The notes: generated by a model not told the origin, from the letters alone. A stretch of DNA of 64,000 nucleotides from Nocardia bhagyanarayanae (GCF_006716565.1 NZ_VFPG01000001.1:4960001-5024000); one strand, 5' to 3'; shown: positions 41,928 through 50,598, counted from the stretch's first letter. A program made the numbers and translations.

Positions 41928-43091
41928 TCACCGCCGGGCCGCTGGAACCGCTCCCGCGGCCTGGACCACCACATCGGTCAGCGCCGCCGCGGCGTCCGGA
42001 CGACCGAGCTTGCGCGCCCGCGCCGCAATCGCCTCCCGCCGAGCAGGATCAGCCAGCAACAGCTCCACCGCAGCCTGCACTGCCTCCGCCGTGATCCCCT
42101 CGCTCACAGTGACCGCTGCTCCCGACTCCGACAGCAGCCGTGCCGCTTTGGCTTGCTCACCCCCAGCCGAGGACGCCAACGGCAACAGCACCGCAGCCCG
42201 GCCGACCGCGGTCAGCTCGGCGAGGGTTCCCGCGCCGCTGCGGCTGATCACCACATCGGCCAACGCCAGCACATCAGCCACCAGATCACCGGAGACGAAC
42301 CCACACAGGTGATATCGGGCGGACAACTCGGCGGGCAGACCAGCGACGGCCACCGACAGTGCCTCCACGTTGGACGGCCCTGCCTGATGAATCACATTGG
42401 AGCGCATTAACATCCACGGCAGCAACTCGGCAACCACACTGTTGATCTCCCGCGAACCTTGGGCGCCGCCAGTGACATAGACCGTCGGCAACCCGGGATC
42501 GAACCCAGTCCCGAGCTGTGTTCGCGCCCGCGCGGGTTCTCCGCCGAGAATCGATGCGCGCACCGGGTTTCCGGTGACGATCGCGCGAGCGCGTAGACGC
42601 GGTCCCAGCAGCGCGATGCTGGCTTCGGCCGTCAACGCGATCCTGGCCGCGCCCTTGGCCAATACTCGGTTCGCCAGCCCAAGACCGACCGTCTGTTCGT
42701 GCACGACCAGCGGGACGCGCAATAGCCGTGCCGCCAAGCCAACGGGCAGCGCTACGAACCCACCGGTGGCCAGCACCACATCGGGTTTGAACCCAGCCAC
42801 CGCCCGTATGGCCTGCAGCGCACCCACCGGGACACGACCCAGATCGGTGAGGTTCGCGCGGTTGAGCATCGCCAGCGGGTTACGGTCACGGCGAAGCTTG
42901 CCCACCTGCACCGAAGCAAAAGCTATACCTTCAGTTTCGGCGGTTCGCTGCTCGAGCGACCCGGCCTGACCGATCCACAACAACTCAATCGGACCGGCCA
43001 ACTCACGCAGCTGGCGTGCCACTGCCAGAGCAGGAAACACATGGCCACCGGTTCCACCGCCGGTGAGCACGACCCGAAGCTTGTCAGTCAC
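41928..43091 (-). CDS. MurG-like glycosyltransferase (GT28)
   Basis: A 387-residue GT-B glycosyltransferase. GGGTGGHVFPALAVAR at the N-terminus, ATGGFVALPVGLAARLLRVP, VHEQTVGLGLANRVLAKGA, VTGGAQGSREINSVVAELLP and VISRSGAGTLAELTAVGRAA are MurG signatures with deviations (HEQTVG where MurG usually has HEQN, and GGEQAKAARLL where MurG has the DDHQ motif). It could be an extra MurG or a glycosyltransferase recruited to the adjacent sugar pathway. GTG 43091 directly precedes the core; no strong Shine-Dalgarno sequence, and the frame is open to 43160. Confidence 0.75.
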   Translation of the reverse strand: MTDKLRVVLTGGGTGGHVFPALAVARQLRELAGPIELLWIGQAGSLEQRTAETEGIAFASVQVGKLRRDRNPLAMLNRANLTDLGRVPVGALQAIRAVAGFKPDVVLATGGFVALPVGLAARLLRVPLVVHEQTVGLGLANRVLAKGAARIALTAEASIALLGPRLRARAIVTGNPVRASILGGEPARARTQLGTGFDPGLPTVYVTGGAQGSREINSVVAELLPWMLMRSNVIHQAGPSNVEALSVAVAGLPAELSARYHLCGFVSGDLVADVLALADVVISRSGAGTLAELTAVGRAAVLLPLASSAGGEQAKAARLLSESGAAVTVSEGITAEAVQAAVELLLADPARREAIAARARKLGRPDAAAALTDVVVQAAGAVPAARR

Positions 43092-43247
43092 GCCCGTGAT
43101 CGTAGGGGCATCGCCATGCCATCGAACGCGACGGGCTGGGATAAAACCGCATCGATCCAATGAGCGCCCCGTTCAGCGCCGAAAATCGCCGAACGGAAGC
43201 GCCCCAACGCCGCCACTGAGCGGGGCACTGCTTGTCTCCCCCGCCCG

Positions 43248-43436
43248 CTACGCCGAGCACGCCTGGATGGCCGCTCGGTCGAGTTCGGCGCGCAGACCGG
43301 ACAGCCTGGCGTGCAGCAGCTCGCGATCAGCGCTGGTCGGAATCGCCAGGACCTGCTTTTCGCTCAGCAGAGCATCGCTGGTGTTGGGGTTGGCGCGCTG
43401 GCGCGCGAGGAGGTCGGTTTCGGTGGTGGTGTCCAT
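43248..43436 (-). CDS. Small hypothetical protein (62 aa)
   Basis: MDTTTETDLLARQRANPNTS, then a helical C-terminal half (DRELLHARLSGLRAELDRAA) ending QACSA. AGGAGC lies eight bases before ATG 43436, a good start signal. It precedes the MurG-like gene on the same strand by 157 bases. No family recognised. Confidence 0.6.
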   Translation of the reverse strand: MDTTTETDLLARQRANPNTSDALLSEKQVLAIPTSADRELLHARLSGLRAELDRAAIQACSA

Positions 43437-43549
43437 GAGGGTGCTCCTGGTAAGCGATGGTCGTAGCGGCGGGGTTGGCGCGGCGATGGAGAGGCTGGCA
43501 AGACGAACGGCCGGTGCGCCGAAGTCGTTGCGCCGTTTGCGTTCTGTTC

Positions 43550-44167
43550 TCAGAGTTGAGCGGTGCGCAGGATGAGCTCGATGTGGGGTCTGATGCCGGA
43601 GATCGTTGTGTCGATGCCGTTGTCGTGTTGCACGCTCATGCCGATGACGACGGTGAATAGGAACGTCACCACCAGGTCGACATCGATCCTGGGTCCGGAA
43701 GTGTCGAATGTGGTGGCGGTGAGCAGTTCGGTGAGCGCGTCGCCGATGACGCCGACTCGGTCGCTGACTTCGGTGCGGCTGGTGTCGTCGAGGGCGGCGA
43801 GTGCGAATTCCAGCGATACCCATCCGGGTCTGGTCGCCAGGATGCTCGCCCAGATGGCGAGGGTGGTGATGAGGTGGTCGGTGTCGCGGGGGATGGTCCG
43901 TGAGATGCGGTGGGTCGCGCGGGTGGCGAGGGTGTCGGCGACTTCGTGGGCGATGTGGCGTTTGCGGCCGAAGTAGTGGGTGAAGGTGCTGTAGCTTGTC
44001 CCGGCGGCTCGGCAGATCCTGTGGATGTTGGTGTCGGCGTAGCCGCGGGTCAGCAGCAACTCGGTTGCCGCGCGCAGGAGACGGTCGCGGGTCGCAGTCA
44101 AAGGCAGCTGGGCGTCGGTGTCCGCGGCGCCCAGCACGCAGTCGATGGGTTGGTGATCGACGTTCAC
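43550..44167 (-). CDS. TetR-family transcriptional regulator
   Basis: A 205-residue repressor-type protein. Helix-turn-helix at about residues 26-70: TRDRLLRAATELLLTRGYAD, IHRICRAAGTSYSTFTHYFG, RKRHIAHEVADTL, the classic TetR N-terminal pattern. The C-terminal helices would bind a ligand. GTG 44167 overlaps the stop of the cold-shock gene (GTGA), so both are co-translated. Confidence 0.8.
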   Translation of the reverse strand: MNVDHQPIDCVLGAADTDAQLPLTATRDRLLRAATELLLTRGYADTNIHRICRAAGTSYSTFTHYFGRKRHIAHEVADTLATRATHRISRTIPRDTDHLITTLAIWASILATRPGWVSLEFALAALDDTSRTEVSDRVGVIGDALTELLTATTFDTSGPRIDVDLVVTFLFTVVIGMSVQHDNGIDTTISGIRPHIELILRTAQL

Positions 44168-44364
44168 AGCGGCTGAACCTGCTGTGCGGCAGCGCCTTTC
44201 GGGCCCTTGCCTCGGACGAACTGGACGCGCTGTCCCTCGTCGAGGGAGCGCCAGCCGTCGGTCTGGATTTCGGAGTGGTGGACGAAGATGTCGCCGCCGG
44301 TATCGCTGGCGATGAATCCGAAGCCTTTGGCCTCGTCGAACCATTTGACTGTGCCGGTTTCCAT
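44164..44364 (-). CDS. Cold-shock protein (CspA family)
   Basis: A 66-residue single cold-shock domain: GTVKWFDEAKGFGFIASD with RNP-1 (KGFGFIA) and RNP-2 (DIFVHHSEI), ending GPKGAAAQQVQPL. Binds single-stranded RNA/DNA. Start ATG 44364, Shine-Dalgarno sequence GAGGAA. Length and motifs are standard. Coupled to the TetR gene. Confidence 0.9.
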   Translation of the reverse strand: METGTVKWFDEAKGFGFIASDTGGDIFVHHSEIQTDGWRSLDEGQRVQFVRGKGPKGAAAQQVQPL

Positions 44365-44698
44365 GGGTTCCTCGAAATTGGTTGTGATTCGGGATGGGGA
44401 GAGGGTTCGGTTGGTGGTGTTCGATGTCAGTGGCTGTCGCGGTGATCGGCGTCGTAGCCGCTGAGGACGTTGCGGTGGGGCCGTGAGAGCGCGGCGGCGG
44501 ATGATCGTGGTGATCAGCTCGCCGATGACGAGGGCGATGGCCGAGTAGTCCAGGACGGTCACGAAGAAGCGCAACCGCGGCCGCTCGGTTCTCGTGGTGT
44601 CGCACTGGGCGCTGAGCATCGCCGCTGCGGCCTGCCCGCGCTCGGCGTCCGGACGCATGCACGACTTCCCGGTCGCGCTCGTCCGATCACTATTGTCC
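44365..44698. other. Region upstream of the cold-shock gene, possible 5' leader
   Basis: No supported gene. The cold-shock frame stays open upstream and includes a hydrophobic stretch (FFVTVLDYSAIALVIGELIT) on the minus strand, but it has no ribosome-binding site of its own and would fuse to the cold-shock protein. A structured leader is known for some cold-shock genes; I cannot show one here. Confidence 0.3.
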
Positions 44699-45139
44699 TC
44701 ACCGCCAGGGCAGCAGACGTTCGGCGCGATGACTGTAGGCACGCTGAGCGTCCGACAATGCAGCGCGGGCAAGATCGTCGTGGGACCGTTCGGCGTACGT
44801 CACCCACTGCGCGGCCACCGTCGAGACCAACGTGCCCATTCCGAGCTCGGCGGCGGCGAGGTCAACGATCGGCGCCAGTTTCCGGTCGATCGTGCGGACG
44901 ATCCACGAGATCTCATCATCGAGGGCCTCCAGGTCGGCGCCCGCGAGCCGGGAGCGGCGAGGATGCGCCTCGATCAGCGGTGCCGAAAGCATCGCCATCC
45001 AGTCCGGTGTGGACGACTGTTCATGGGCGGGTGCCCACGCTGCGAAAAGGGCGAGCCAATCCTTGGCTTGCGGCAGCCCGGCCAAGCTCGGGTCATGCGA
45101 GTCCACCGGCATTGTTACTCCTGTTCTGGTGATGGTCAT
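44699..45139 (-). CDS. Hypothetical protein coupled to the DUF4254 gene
   Basis: A 146-residue helical protein (PQAKDWLALFAAWAPAHEQS; LEALDDEISWIVRTIDRKLA; ALSDAQRAYSHRAERLLPWR). No family recognised. ATG 45139 overlaps the upstream TGA (ATGA) and has AAGGAC in front. Last gene of the four-gene minus-strand operon beginning at 46827. Confidence 0.6.
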   Translation of the reverse strand: MTITRTGVTMPVDSHDPSLAGLPQAKDWLALFAAWAPAHEQSSTPDWMAMLSAPLIEAHPRRSRLAGADLEALDDEISWIVRTIDRKLAPIVDLAAAELGMGTLVSTVAAQWVTYAERSHDDLARAALSDAQRAYSHRAERLLPWR

Positions 45140-45636
45140 GTCCTTGGGGTCCCGGTGATGCCGCGCCAGCCCAGCGGCAGCTCGATTCGGCGGGCATAGA
45201 GGTCGTTGACGAGATCGGCGTAGGCCTCGTGGACTTGACCGAGGTGGAACCACGCCTCATGCCGCAGTTCGGGTTGCTCTTCGCTGGTGTGCAGCACCGT
45301 CCACCACGCCTCGGCATAGGTCTTGGCGACATGGCTGATCACTTCGCCGAGGGTGTGGGTGTGCTTGCGTGCGCCCGCCGCCGCGCGAGGCAGAACGAAC
45401 ACCGTCCACGAATCGATCTCACCGATCACTTCGCTGATCCGACTGCGCAACACCATCTCGTCGAAGTCCGCAGGCCGTCGAGCCGGATTGAGCCAACCGG
45501 TCAACAGCGTCGCGTGCAGGTCGCCCAGCTCGCGCGCCCACCCAATCAACGGCGAACCCGCTTGGTCATCGAGATGACCGGCGATCGCGGCCTGAAGATG
45601 GTCCGACGACAACAACGCGGTCGGATTGGTCGGCAC
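45136..45636 (-). CDS. DUF4254-family protein
   Basis: A 166-residue protein with the DUF4254 pattern: GWARELGDLHATLL, RISEVIGEIDSWTVFVLPRA, AGARKHTHTLGEVISHVAKT, LRHEAWFHLGQVHEAYADLV ending ELPLGW. This family is common in Nocardia-like genomes, often near unknown small genes; biochemical role unknown. GTG 45636 has TGAGGAAGG upstream. An ATG at 45696 overlapping the previous stop would add 20 residues. Confidence 0.65.
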   Translation of the reverse strand: MPTNPTALLSSDHLQAAIAGHLDDQAGSPLIGWARELGDLHATLLTGWLNPARRPADFDEMVLRSRISEVIGEIDSWTVFVLPRAAAGARKHTHTLGEVISHVAKTYAEAWWTVLHTSEEQPELRHEAWFHLGQVHEAYADLVNDLYARRIELPLGWRGITGTPRT

Positions 45637-45695
45637 GCCTTCCTCACAGCGCGACGGCCGCCGGTGCCTCCGACTCGCCTGCGCCGCGCCGCCCA

Positions 45696-46607
45696 TCACC
45701 GTTCACCTCGGCATCCGACCGACAACGCGGTTGACTCGGGCGAGAGCTCCGAGGCCAACGTGCACCGGGTGAACGTGCGTCCCTGCTCGGTGTACCGGTC
45801 GGCCTGCGCGCACAGCGCGGACAGGGCTGGGCTGGGTTCATCGACTCGGGGGCGGGACTCGTCCAGCTCGACCACCAGGAGCCCGTCATCGCGTTGAAGC
45901 AGCCGGATGACACCATCCGCACCGCCTGGGCCGAACGCGACAACACCGACAGCTTCGGCCGCAGCCACGGCGTCGTTCACCAACGCCAGATACAACGCGT
46001 CAACCGGGGCCATCATCTCCGGCCAGCCACGGCGAGACAGCTCATACAGTGCATCGAGCCTGGCCACCGCCGGTATTGCTCCGACACGTGATTCGACGAG
46101 CACGCGCTCGCCTTGGCGTATTTCGGGGAAGCGGGCATCTTCGGAGTCGGTCAGCGGCGCGAGAAGGTCCCGGTCGACCGGCTCGAGGAAGTAGAGATCG
46201 GCGTTGGTAGTCCGGGTAAAGCGCTGGAGGACTGCCTGTCCGGACGGACCGAGACTGGTCAGATGTTGCCGTGACGGCACGATCAGGTGACCACCGGCCG
46301 CGCCCTCGATGGCGTCCATGATCTTCCACAGCGCTTGGGTGCGTGGAGAATCGGCGTCGAACACCCGTCGCAGGTCGATATCCCACGATCGAGCGACCTG
46401 GTGTAATCGCGTCATCACCGCAGCAGCCGGTTCTCGGCGATCAACCTCGGCGAGCATGTCCCGCAGTACCTGCTCCGGTGCTGTCGGCTCGATGATCACC
46501 TCACCGGAGCCGAAGCCGAAATAGTCCGCGTACTCGTGCATTGCGCGCCGAACGGCACCGCGTACCTGCATGGGCAGCAATTCCGAACGGGCATACCCGA
46601 ACCACAT
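45696..46607 (-). CDS. Hypothetical protein (303 aa)
   Basis: Start ATG 46607 with AGGAGG nine bases upstream. Contains HLIVPSRQHLTSLGPSGQAV, faintly like the serine-recombinase segment after the catalytic loop, but no catalytic serine motif near the N-terminus, so I do not call it a recombinase. N-terminal half helical (YARSELLPMQVRGAVRRAMH); C-terminal half contains FGPGGADGVIRLLQRDDGLL, like an anti-sigma/ATPase-type strand pair. Function unknown. Confidence 0.55.
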   Translation of the reverse strand: MWFGYARSELLPMQVRGAVRRAMHEYADYFGFGSGEVIIEPTAPEQVLRDMLAEVDRREPAAAVMTRLHQVARSWDIDLRRVFDADSPRTQALWKIMDAIEGAAGGHLIVPSRQHLTSLGPSGQAVLQRFTRTTNADLYFLEPVDRDLLAPLTDSEDARFPEIRQGERVLVESRVGAIPAVARLDALYELSRRGWPEMMAPVDALYLALVNDAVAAAEAVGVVAFGPGGADGVIRLLQRDDGLLVVELDESRPRVDEPSPALSALCAQADRYTEQGRTFTRCTLASELSPESTALSVGCRGER

Positions 46608-46623
46608 GACAGCGAACCTCCTG

Positions 46624-46827
46624 CTAGTCGTCTTCGAGCCCAGCTGACAGAAGTGTGGCGGCCTGTGCCCACAACTCCGATGGCCCCGCAGTTGGCTGAT
46701 TGAGCACCGCCCGCGCAGTAGCAGGAGCGAGAACCTCCGGGGTCGCGGACGCGCCAATCCCCGTTGCCGTTGCCGAGCTGGCACGGGGATCCGCTGTGAT
46801 TGACGGTGACAGTGGCGTGTCGTGCAT
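46624..46827 (-). CDS. Small protein (67 aa) heading the four-gene operon
   Basis: MHDTPLSPSITADPRASSAT, then an Ala/Thr-rich middle and a helical end (SELWAQAATLLSAGLEDD). GGGAGG lies nine bases before ATG 46827. It ends 16 bases before the next gene. It is the promoter-proximal gene, facing the beta-lactamase-like gene at 47091. No family recognised. Confidence 0.55.
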   Translation of the reverse strand: MHDTPLSPSITADPRASSATATGIGASATPEVLAPATARAVLNQPTAGPSELWAQAATLLSAGLEDD

Positions 46828-47017
46828 TCGAGGGCCTCCCTGTTTTGGGCACTCGGCGCGAAAGGACTTCCAGCCTCTCGGACCTGGCGTCGTCGTGGTT
46901 GGCCGATCAGGCAGCTGGACCGTCCAGCCGCTCTGGCGCTGCGGAAGGAAACCGAACGGCTCGCGCCGAGTGCTGATGACAGCCTGGCCTGCGGCGATAC
47001 CAGGCGGAAGCCCTTTG

Positions 47018-47042
47018 CTGTGGACAAAGATCTTGTCCACAG
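47018..47042. promoter_or_regulatory. Perfect inverted repeat made of two DnaA-box-like sequences
   Basis: CTGTGGACAA at 47018-47027 and TTGTCCACAG at 47033-47042 are exact inverted copies with spacer AGATC. TTGTCCACA matches the GC-rich actinobacterial DnaA box. It lies 49 bases upstream of the gene at 47091, in the divergent promoter region. It could bind DnaA or a dimeric repressor. Confidence 0.5.
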
Positions 47043-47090
47043 GCGGTCGGCGATGGATGTGGGATCCTGGTCACGAAGGGAAGGCGACGC

Positions 47091-48395
47091 ATGGATAGTG
47101 ACTTCCAAACCGAGCTGTCAATTCGTGTGGCCGAGGCCCAGACGAACGCGCGGATCCCAAGCTTGACCGTGGCGGTCGGCCTTGGCGGAGTGCCGTGGGC
47201 AGTGGCATCGTCGGGATACGCCGACGTCGAGAACAGAGTGATGGCGGCCGGCGACAGCAGCTACAGGATCGGATCGATCACCAAAACGTTCACCGCAGCA
47301 CTGGCCCTGCTGCTTGCCGATCGTGGCATTCTTCTGCTGGACAGCCCCGTTGCGCGCTACCTGCCAGCCGTACCATTCGGGCATCTCCCGCTACGCATGC
47401 TGCTGTCGCACACGAGCGGTTTGCAACGGGAGGCGCCTACCGATATGTGGAAGACCATGCGCGGACCGTCAGGGCATGATCTTCGCGAGATGTTCTCGCG
47501 TGTGGAGTCGGTGGCTGAACCGGGACAGCGGTGGCACTATTCCAATCTTGGCTACGCGATCCTGGGCCAGATCATCGAGTCCGTCACCAACCAGCCGTGC
47601 GAAACCCTGATCGAGCACACTTTGCTCAGCCCACTCGGCCTCAACCAAACCAGTTGGGAACAACCAGCGAACGCGGTCGTTGGGTACCGGCTCGATCCTT
47701 ACATCGAGATGGTGCATCGCGAGCCGGTCATGGACCAAGCCGCCGTCGGCGTCGGAGGCCAAATGTGGTCCACAGCAGGCGATCTCCTGCGCTGGGGTCA
47801 TGCGCTAGCCGGTGGCGAACCTACCGTTCTGCCAATCCCCGTTGTTGAACAGATGCAAACGCTCCAGGTCATGGTCGACACCGCCAACTGGACTCGAGGC
47901 TGGGGTCTGGGGTTGATCCTCGAACGACGAGGCGACCACATTTTCGCCGGACACACCGGCGCGATGCCGGGCTTCCAATCCGCCCTCACACTCGAGCGCG
48001 GTTCCGGACTAACCGTCGCCGTGTTGGCCAATGCCACACGCGGAATCAAACCCGCCGATCTCGCGGCCGAAACGCTGTGCCAGGCCATTGCCGCGCAACC
48101 GCCGAAGCCGGTTCGCGAATGGCAGGCTGTTCGCTGCCCCGAACACGTCCAACCGATCCTGGGCCGTTGGTGGTCGGAGGCCGACGAGATCGTGTTCCGC
48201 TGGGAACATGACGGCCTGCACGCCAGTCTGGCCGCCGATCCTTCCGCGAGCGACACCCGATTCAGTGCAGAGGGTCCCGGTCGCTTCCGAGCTGTGGAGG
48301 GTCGCCTCCAAGGCGAGCTGCTCGAGGTCGATGAGCTGCCCGATGGTATTGAAATGTACTGGGCCACTTATCCACTCACGCGCACGCCGCGATGA
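47091..48395 (+). CDS. Beta-lactamase-family serine hydrolase (class C/esterase type)
   Basis: A 434-residue penicillin-binding-protein/beta-lactamase-fold hydrolase. Catalytic SITK in SYRIGSITKTFTAAL (residues about 58-72), Tyr motif in HYSNLGYAILGQ, and HTGAMPGF as the third motif (KTG-like). No signal peptide, so probably cytoplasmic and acting as an esterase or D-peptidase rather than a resistance beta-lactamase. A C-terminal lipocalin-like region follows (ILGRWWSEADEIVFRWEHDG). Shine-Dalgarno sequence GAAGGGAAGG before ATG 47091. Confidence 0.8.
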   Translation: MDSDFQTELSIRVAEAQTNARIPSLTVAVGLGGVPWAVASSGYADVENRVMAAGDSSYRIGSITKTFTAALALLLADRGILLLDSPVARYLPAVPFGHLPLRMLLSHTSGLQREAPTDMWKTMRGPSGHDLREMFSRVESVAEPGQRWHYSNLGYAILGQIIESVTNQPCETLIEHTLLSPLGLNQTSWEQPANAVVGYRLDPYIEMVHREPVMDQAAVGVGGQMWSTAGDLLRWGHALAGGEPTVLPIPVVEQMQTLQVMVDTANWTRGWGLGLILERRGDHIFAGHTGAMPGFQSALTLERGSGLTVAVLANATRGIKPADLAAETLCQAIAAQPPKPVREWQAVRCPEHVQPILGRWWSEADEIVFRWEHDGLHASLAADPSASDTRFSAEGPGRFRAVEGRLQGELLEVDELPDGIEMYWATYPLTRTPR

Positions 48396-49563
48396 ACCGC
48401 GCCAAACGGGCATTGGTCGTCGTCACCGCAGGATCGGGACAGCCATTCAATTTCAGTCCGATCGAGCGGAACATCCGCAATACCCTGGGGGTAATCGCCC
48501 CACTACCCACAGCGTTTATCGCCTGCTCCACCGATGTCGCCGCCGCCTCGAATTGACCCATGCGCAGCTGTGCCTCGCCCTGCTCGAGCAGCCAAATGGT
48601 TCGATTGCGCACGAAAATCGGCGCGCTGACCGAAGCTTGCTCCCGCAGCGAGTCAACGGCTTGGCCTGGCTGGCCGAGATCCAGCAGACATGACCCCCGA
48701 TGCCCGGCCAACGCTGCCTCGTCGAAGACCTCCAGCCACACTGGATCGGGTTCGTCCTTGTGGTGCCTGGACAGTTCGGCTTCCGCCTGGACCAACATCT
48801 GGGTGCACAGTTCGGCTTCGCCCATCCTGGCGTGGGCGCGAGCAGCCATAGTCGAGACAAACGCCGCCAAACGTCGGTTGCCGCTGCGGCGTGCCCAGGC
48901 CAGCGCGCCATAGGCGCGTTCGGCGCCGCCAGCTGGATCACCAGACCAGATGCTCATGAACGCAGAATTCGGTCCGCCGATGAACGCCAACAAGTCCAAC
49001 GCATCTGCCTGTTCGGCCGATTGTCGTGCGGTGGCGAAGGCCTTCTCTGCCAGTGAGACGCTACCGCGATCGAACAGCATCCAGCCTGACAGTTGGTGAG
49101 CTTCGGCGATCAGCCGCTGTACCCGCATTCGACATGCCCGGTCCGTCCGCGAGACAGCCTTTTGCGCGGCGTCGGCGTATGCGAGGACCTCCTCGAGCTG
49201 TGCTGCTGCCATCGTGTGATCCGCTGCGCGCACTTGCGTAAGCAGCTCGCGGAGAGTGGACTCGGCGGAGTCTGGCTCGAGCGCAACACGTCGCAGCGGG
49301 CACCTGGCGAGGTTTATGAATGGTGTTGCGAGCCGCGCGAGTTCACCACTGGCATCGAGGACACGGTCAAGTCGGTCGACCACGTCAGGCTGTGGACGGC
49401 GTTGCGCCTTCTCGATCCTTGCCAGCAAGTCATGGCTGATCAAAACCAGCGGTGCCAGCTGACGCAGTGATAGCCCAGCTTCGACCCGTCGACGGCGAAG
49501 TTCGGCGCCGAACAACGCTTCGGCTGTATCCCGTGGATCGAGTCGGCGAGTGGCTGGTCCCAC
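48376..49563 (-). CDS. XRE-family regulator with TPR-like helical domain
   Basis: A 395-residue regulator. Helix-turn-helix at about residues 20-75 (FGAELRRRRVEAGLSLRQLA, SHDLLARIEKAQRRPQPDVV), then helical repeats (LAEKAFATARQSAEQADALD; QAEAELSRHHKDEPDPVWLE). Same class as the 37539 regulator but a separate lineage. Convergent with the hydrolase gene, ends overlapping by 20 bases. GTG 49563 starts just before the helix-turn-helix; an in-frame ATG at 49641 is an alternative. Confidence 0.7.
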   Translation of the reverse strand: MGPATRRLDPRDTAEALFGAELRRRRVEAGLSLRQLAPLVLISHDLLARIEKAQRRPQPDVVDRLDRVLDASGELARLATPFINLARCPLRRVALEPDSAESTLRELLTQVRAADHTMAAAQLEEVLAYADAAQKAVSRTDRACRMRVQRLIAEAHQLSGWMLFDRGSVSLAEKAFATARQSAEQADALDLLAFIGGPNSAFMSIWSGDPAGGAERAYGALAWARRSGNRRLAAFVSTMAARAHARMGEAELCTQMLVQAEAELSRHHKDEPDPVWLEVFDEAALAGHRGSCLLDLGQPGQAVDSLREQASVSAPIFVRNRTIWLLEQGEAQLRMGQFEAAATSVEQAINAVGSGAITPRVLRMFRSIGLKLNGCPDPAVTTTNARLARFIAACA

Positions 49564-49794
49564 GGCGCAATTATTGCCCTGGCGGACTCGACACACCAGA
49601 GAACGCGAGCGGTGCTTCTCATCGCTACACGGCAAGGGCATCGGTATCCGTGGGCGGCTCGGAACTTTTGCGCCACGGCTGCCGCCACCTGCATGTGGTT
49701 CTTGGACCTTATGTCTTCGGTCAAGTTGCAGCACGGTAACGGCTGCCTGCTGTCGCAAAGGTCGAGGACATCCCAGCCGCGATAAGCCAGGCAG

Positions 49795-50405
49795 ATGAGG
49801 TGGCACGTGCGGTTCTTGGCAGCGGCGGCCGGGTCGGTACTCGCGACTCTGGGTGTGGCCGGGCACGTGATGAGCAGGAGTCTCGCCCAACTGATCTCAA
49901 CCTTTGGTGGTCGTGCCGCGCGATTGCACCTACTGAATCATGAGGCAATGCGGCGCTAGGTGAAGCCGCGGCTGCAGCGGTTGGCCAGTGCGCAAGCCGC
50001 GGCGCTGACTGCCGGACGACGCGGGGAACCGCCGATCGGACATGGCGGGGCGCTGCGGACTTTGGGGGGTCGGCGGGTGCCCTGGTAGGCCTGCTCGATC
50101 ACGTCGGTGACCGTTTCGGGGTGGCTCCCCAAGGGCGTCCAGCCATGGCCGCCTGCATCGACCGCGGCGGCCGTTCGGTCATCGGCATCGAGGAGGAAGC
50201 GACGGGCACGGCATTCACTGAAGTCGCGTCCCTCGGATGGATTACGAAGAATGAGTCGTTTACGTGCTCGGCTTCGAAGCGAGTCAAACCGTATATGTAG
50301 GAATGCGGCATCGAGATCCGCTCGGGGGAGCATTCTACGTTCGTGATTCGACCGAAATGGGGGACCGTCATCGCCGAGTTCGATCCCACCCGCGGAAGTA
50401 AGTGA
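49795..50405 (+). pseudogene. Decayed gene remnants
   Basis: Protein-like pieces appear in three plus frames in order: a 54-codon frame at 49795-49959 (FLAAAAGSVLATLGVAGHVM), a frame from GTG 49961 (LQRLASAQAAALTAGRRGEP), and a third frame with LVGLLDHVGDRFGVAPQGRP and SVIGIEEEATGTAFTEVASL to TAG 50298-50300, continuing in the same frame with IRSGEHSTFVIRPKWGTVIA to TGA 50405. They suggest a gene broken by frameshifts and a nonsense codon. No family recognised; the rest of 49564-50598 has nothing else I can support. Confidence 0.4.
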
Positions 50406-50598
50406 GACGCCAGCCCCCGCCGCGTGCAGGACGAGTTTTATCGTCATGTGATCGCTTGAGAGGTGCCGCGTACTGTCCGCAACACTCGGAGTCGTGAAAG
50501 CGCCGCGGCTTGTGGGCAACTTGCCGCCGAAGGTTAACCCGTACGCCTCGGCTGAGCGGGCAGATGTGCGGTCCGGTAGGGGCGCGGGTCGATGACAT

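Noticed and set aside
44365..44698. Membrane protein fused in frame to the cold-shock protein
   Set aside because: A hydrophobic stretch exists in the open frame, but the cold-shock ATG has its own ribosome-binding site and no start signal supports the longer form.
45696..46607. Serine recombinase
   Set aside because: Only one segment (HLIVPSRQHLTSLG) is reminiscent; the N-terminal catalytic serine motif and the DNA-binding domain are missing.
46624..46827. RiPP precursor peptide for the 67-residue protein
   Set aside because: No leader/core boundary, no Cys/Ser/Thr-rich core at the C-terminus and no modifying enzyme recognised nearby.
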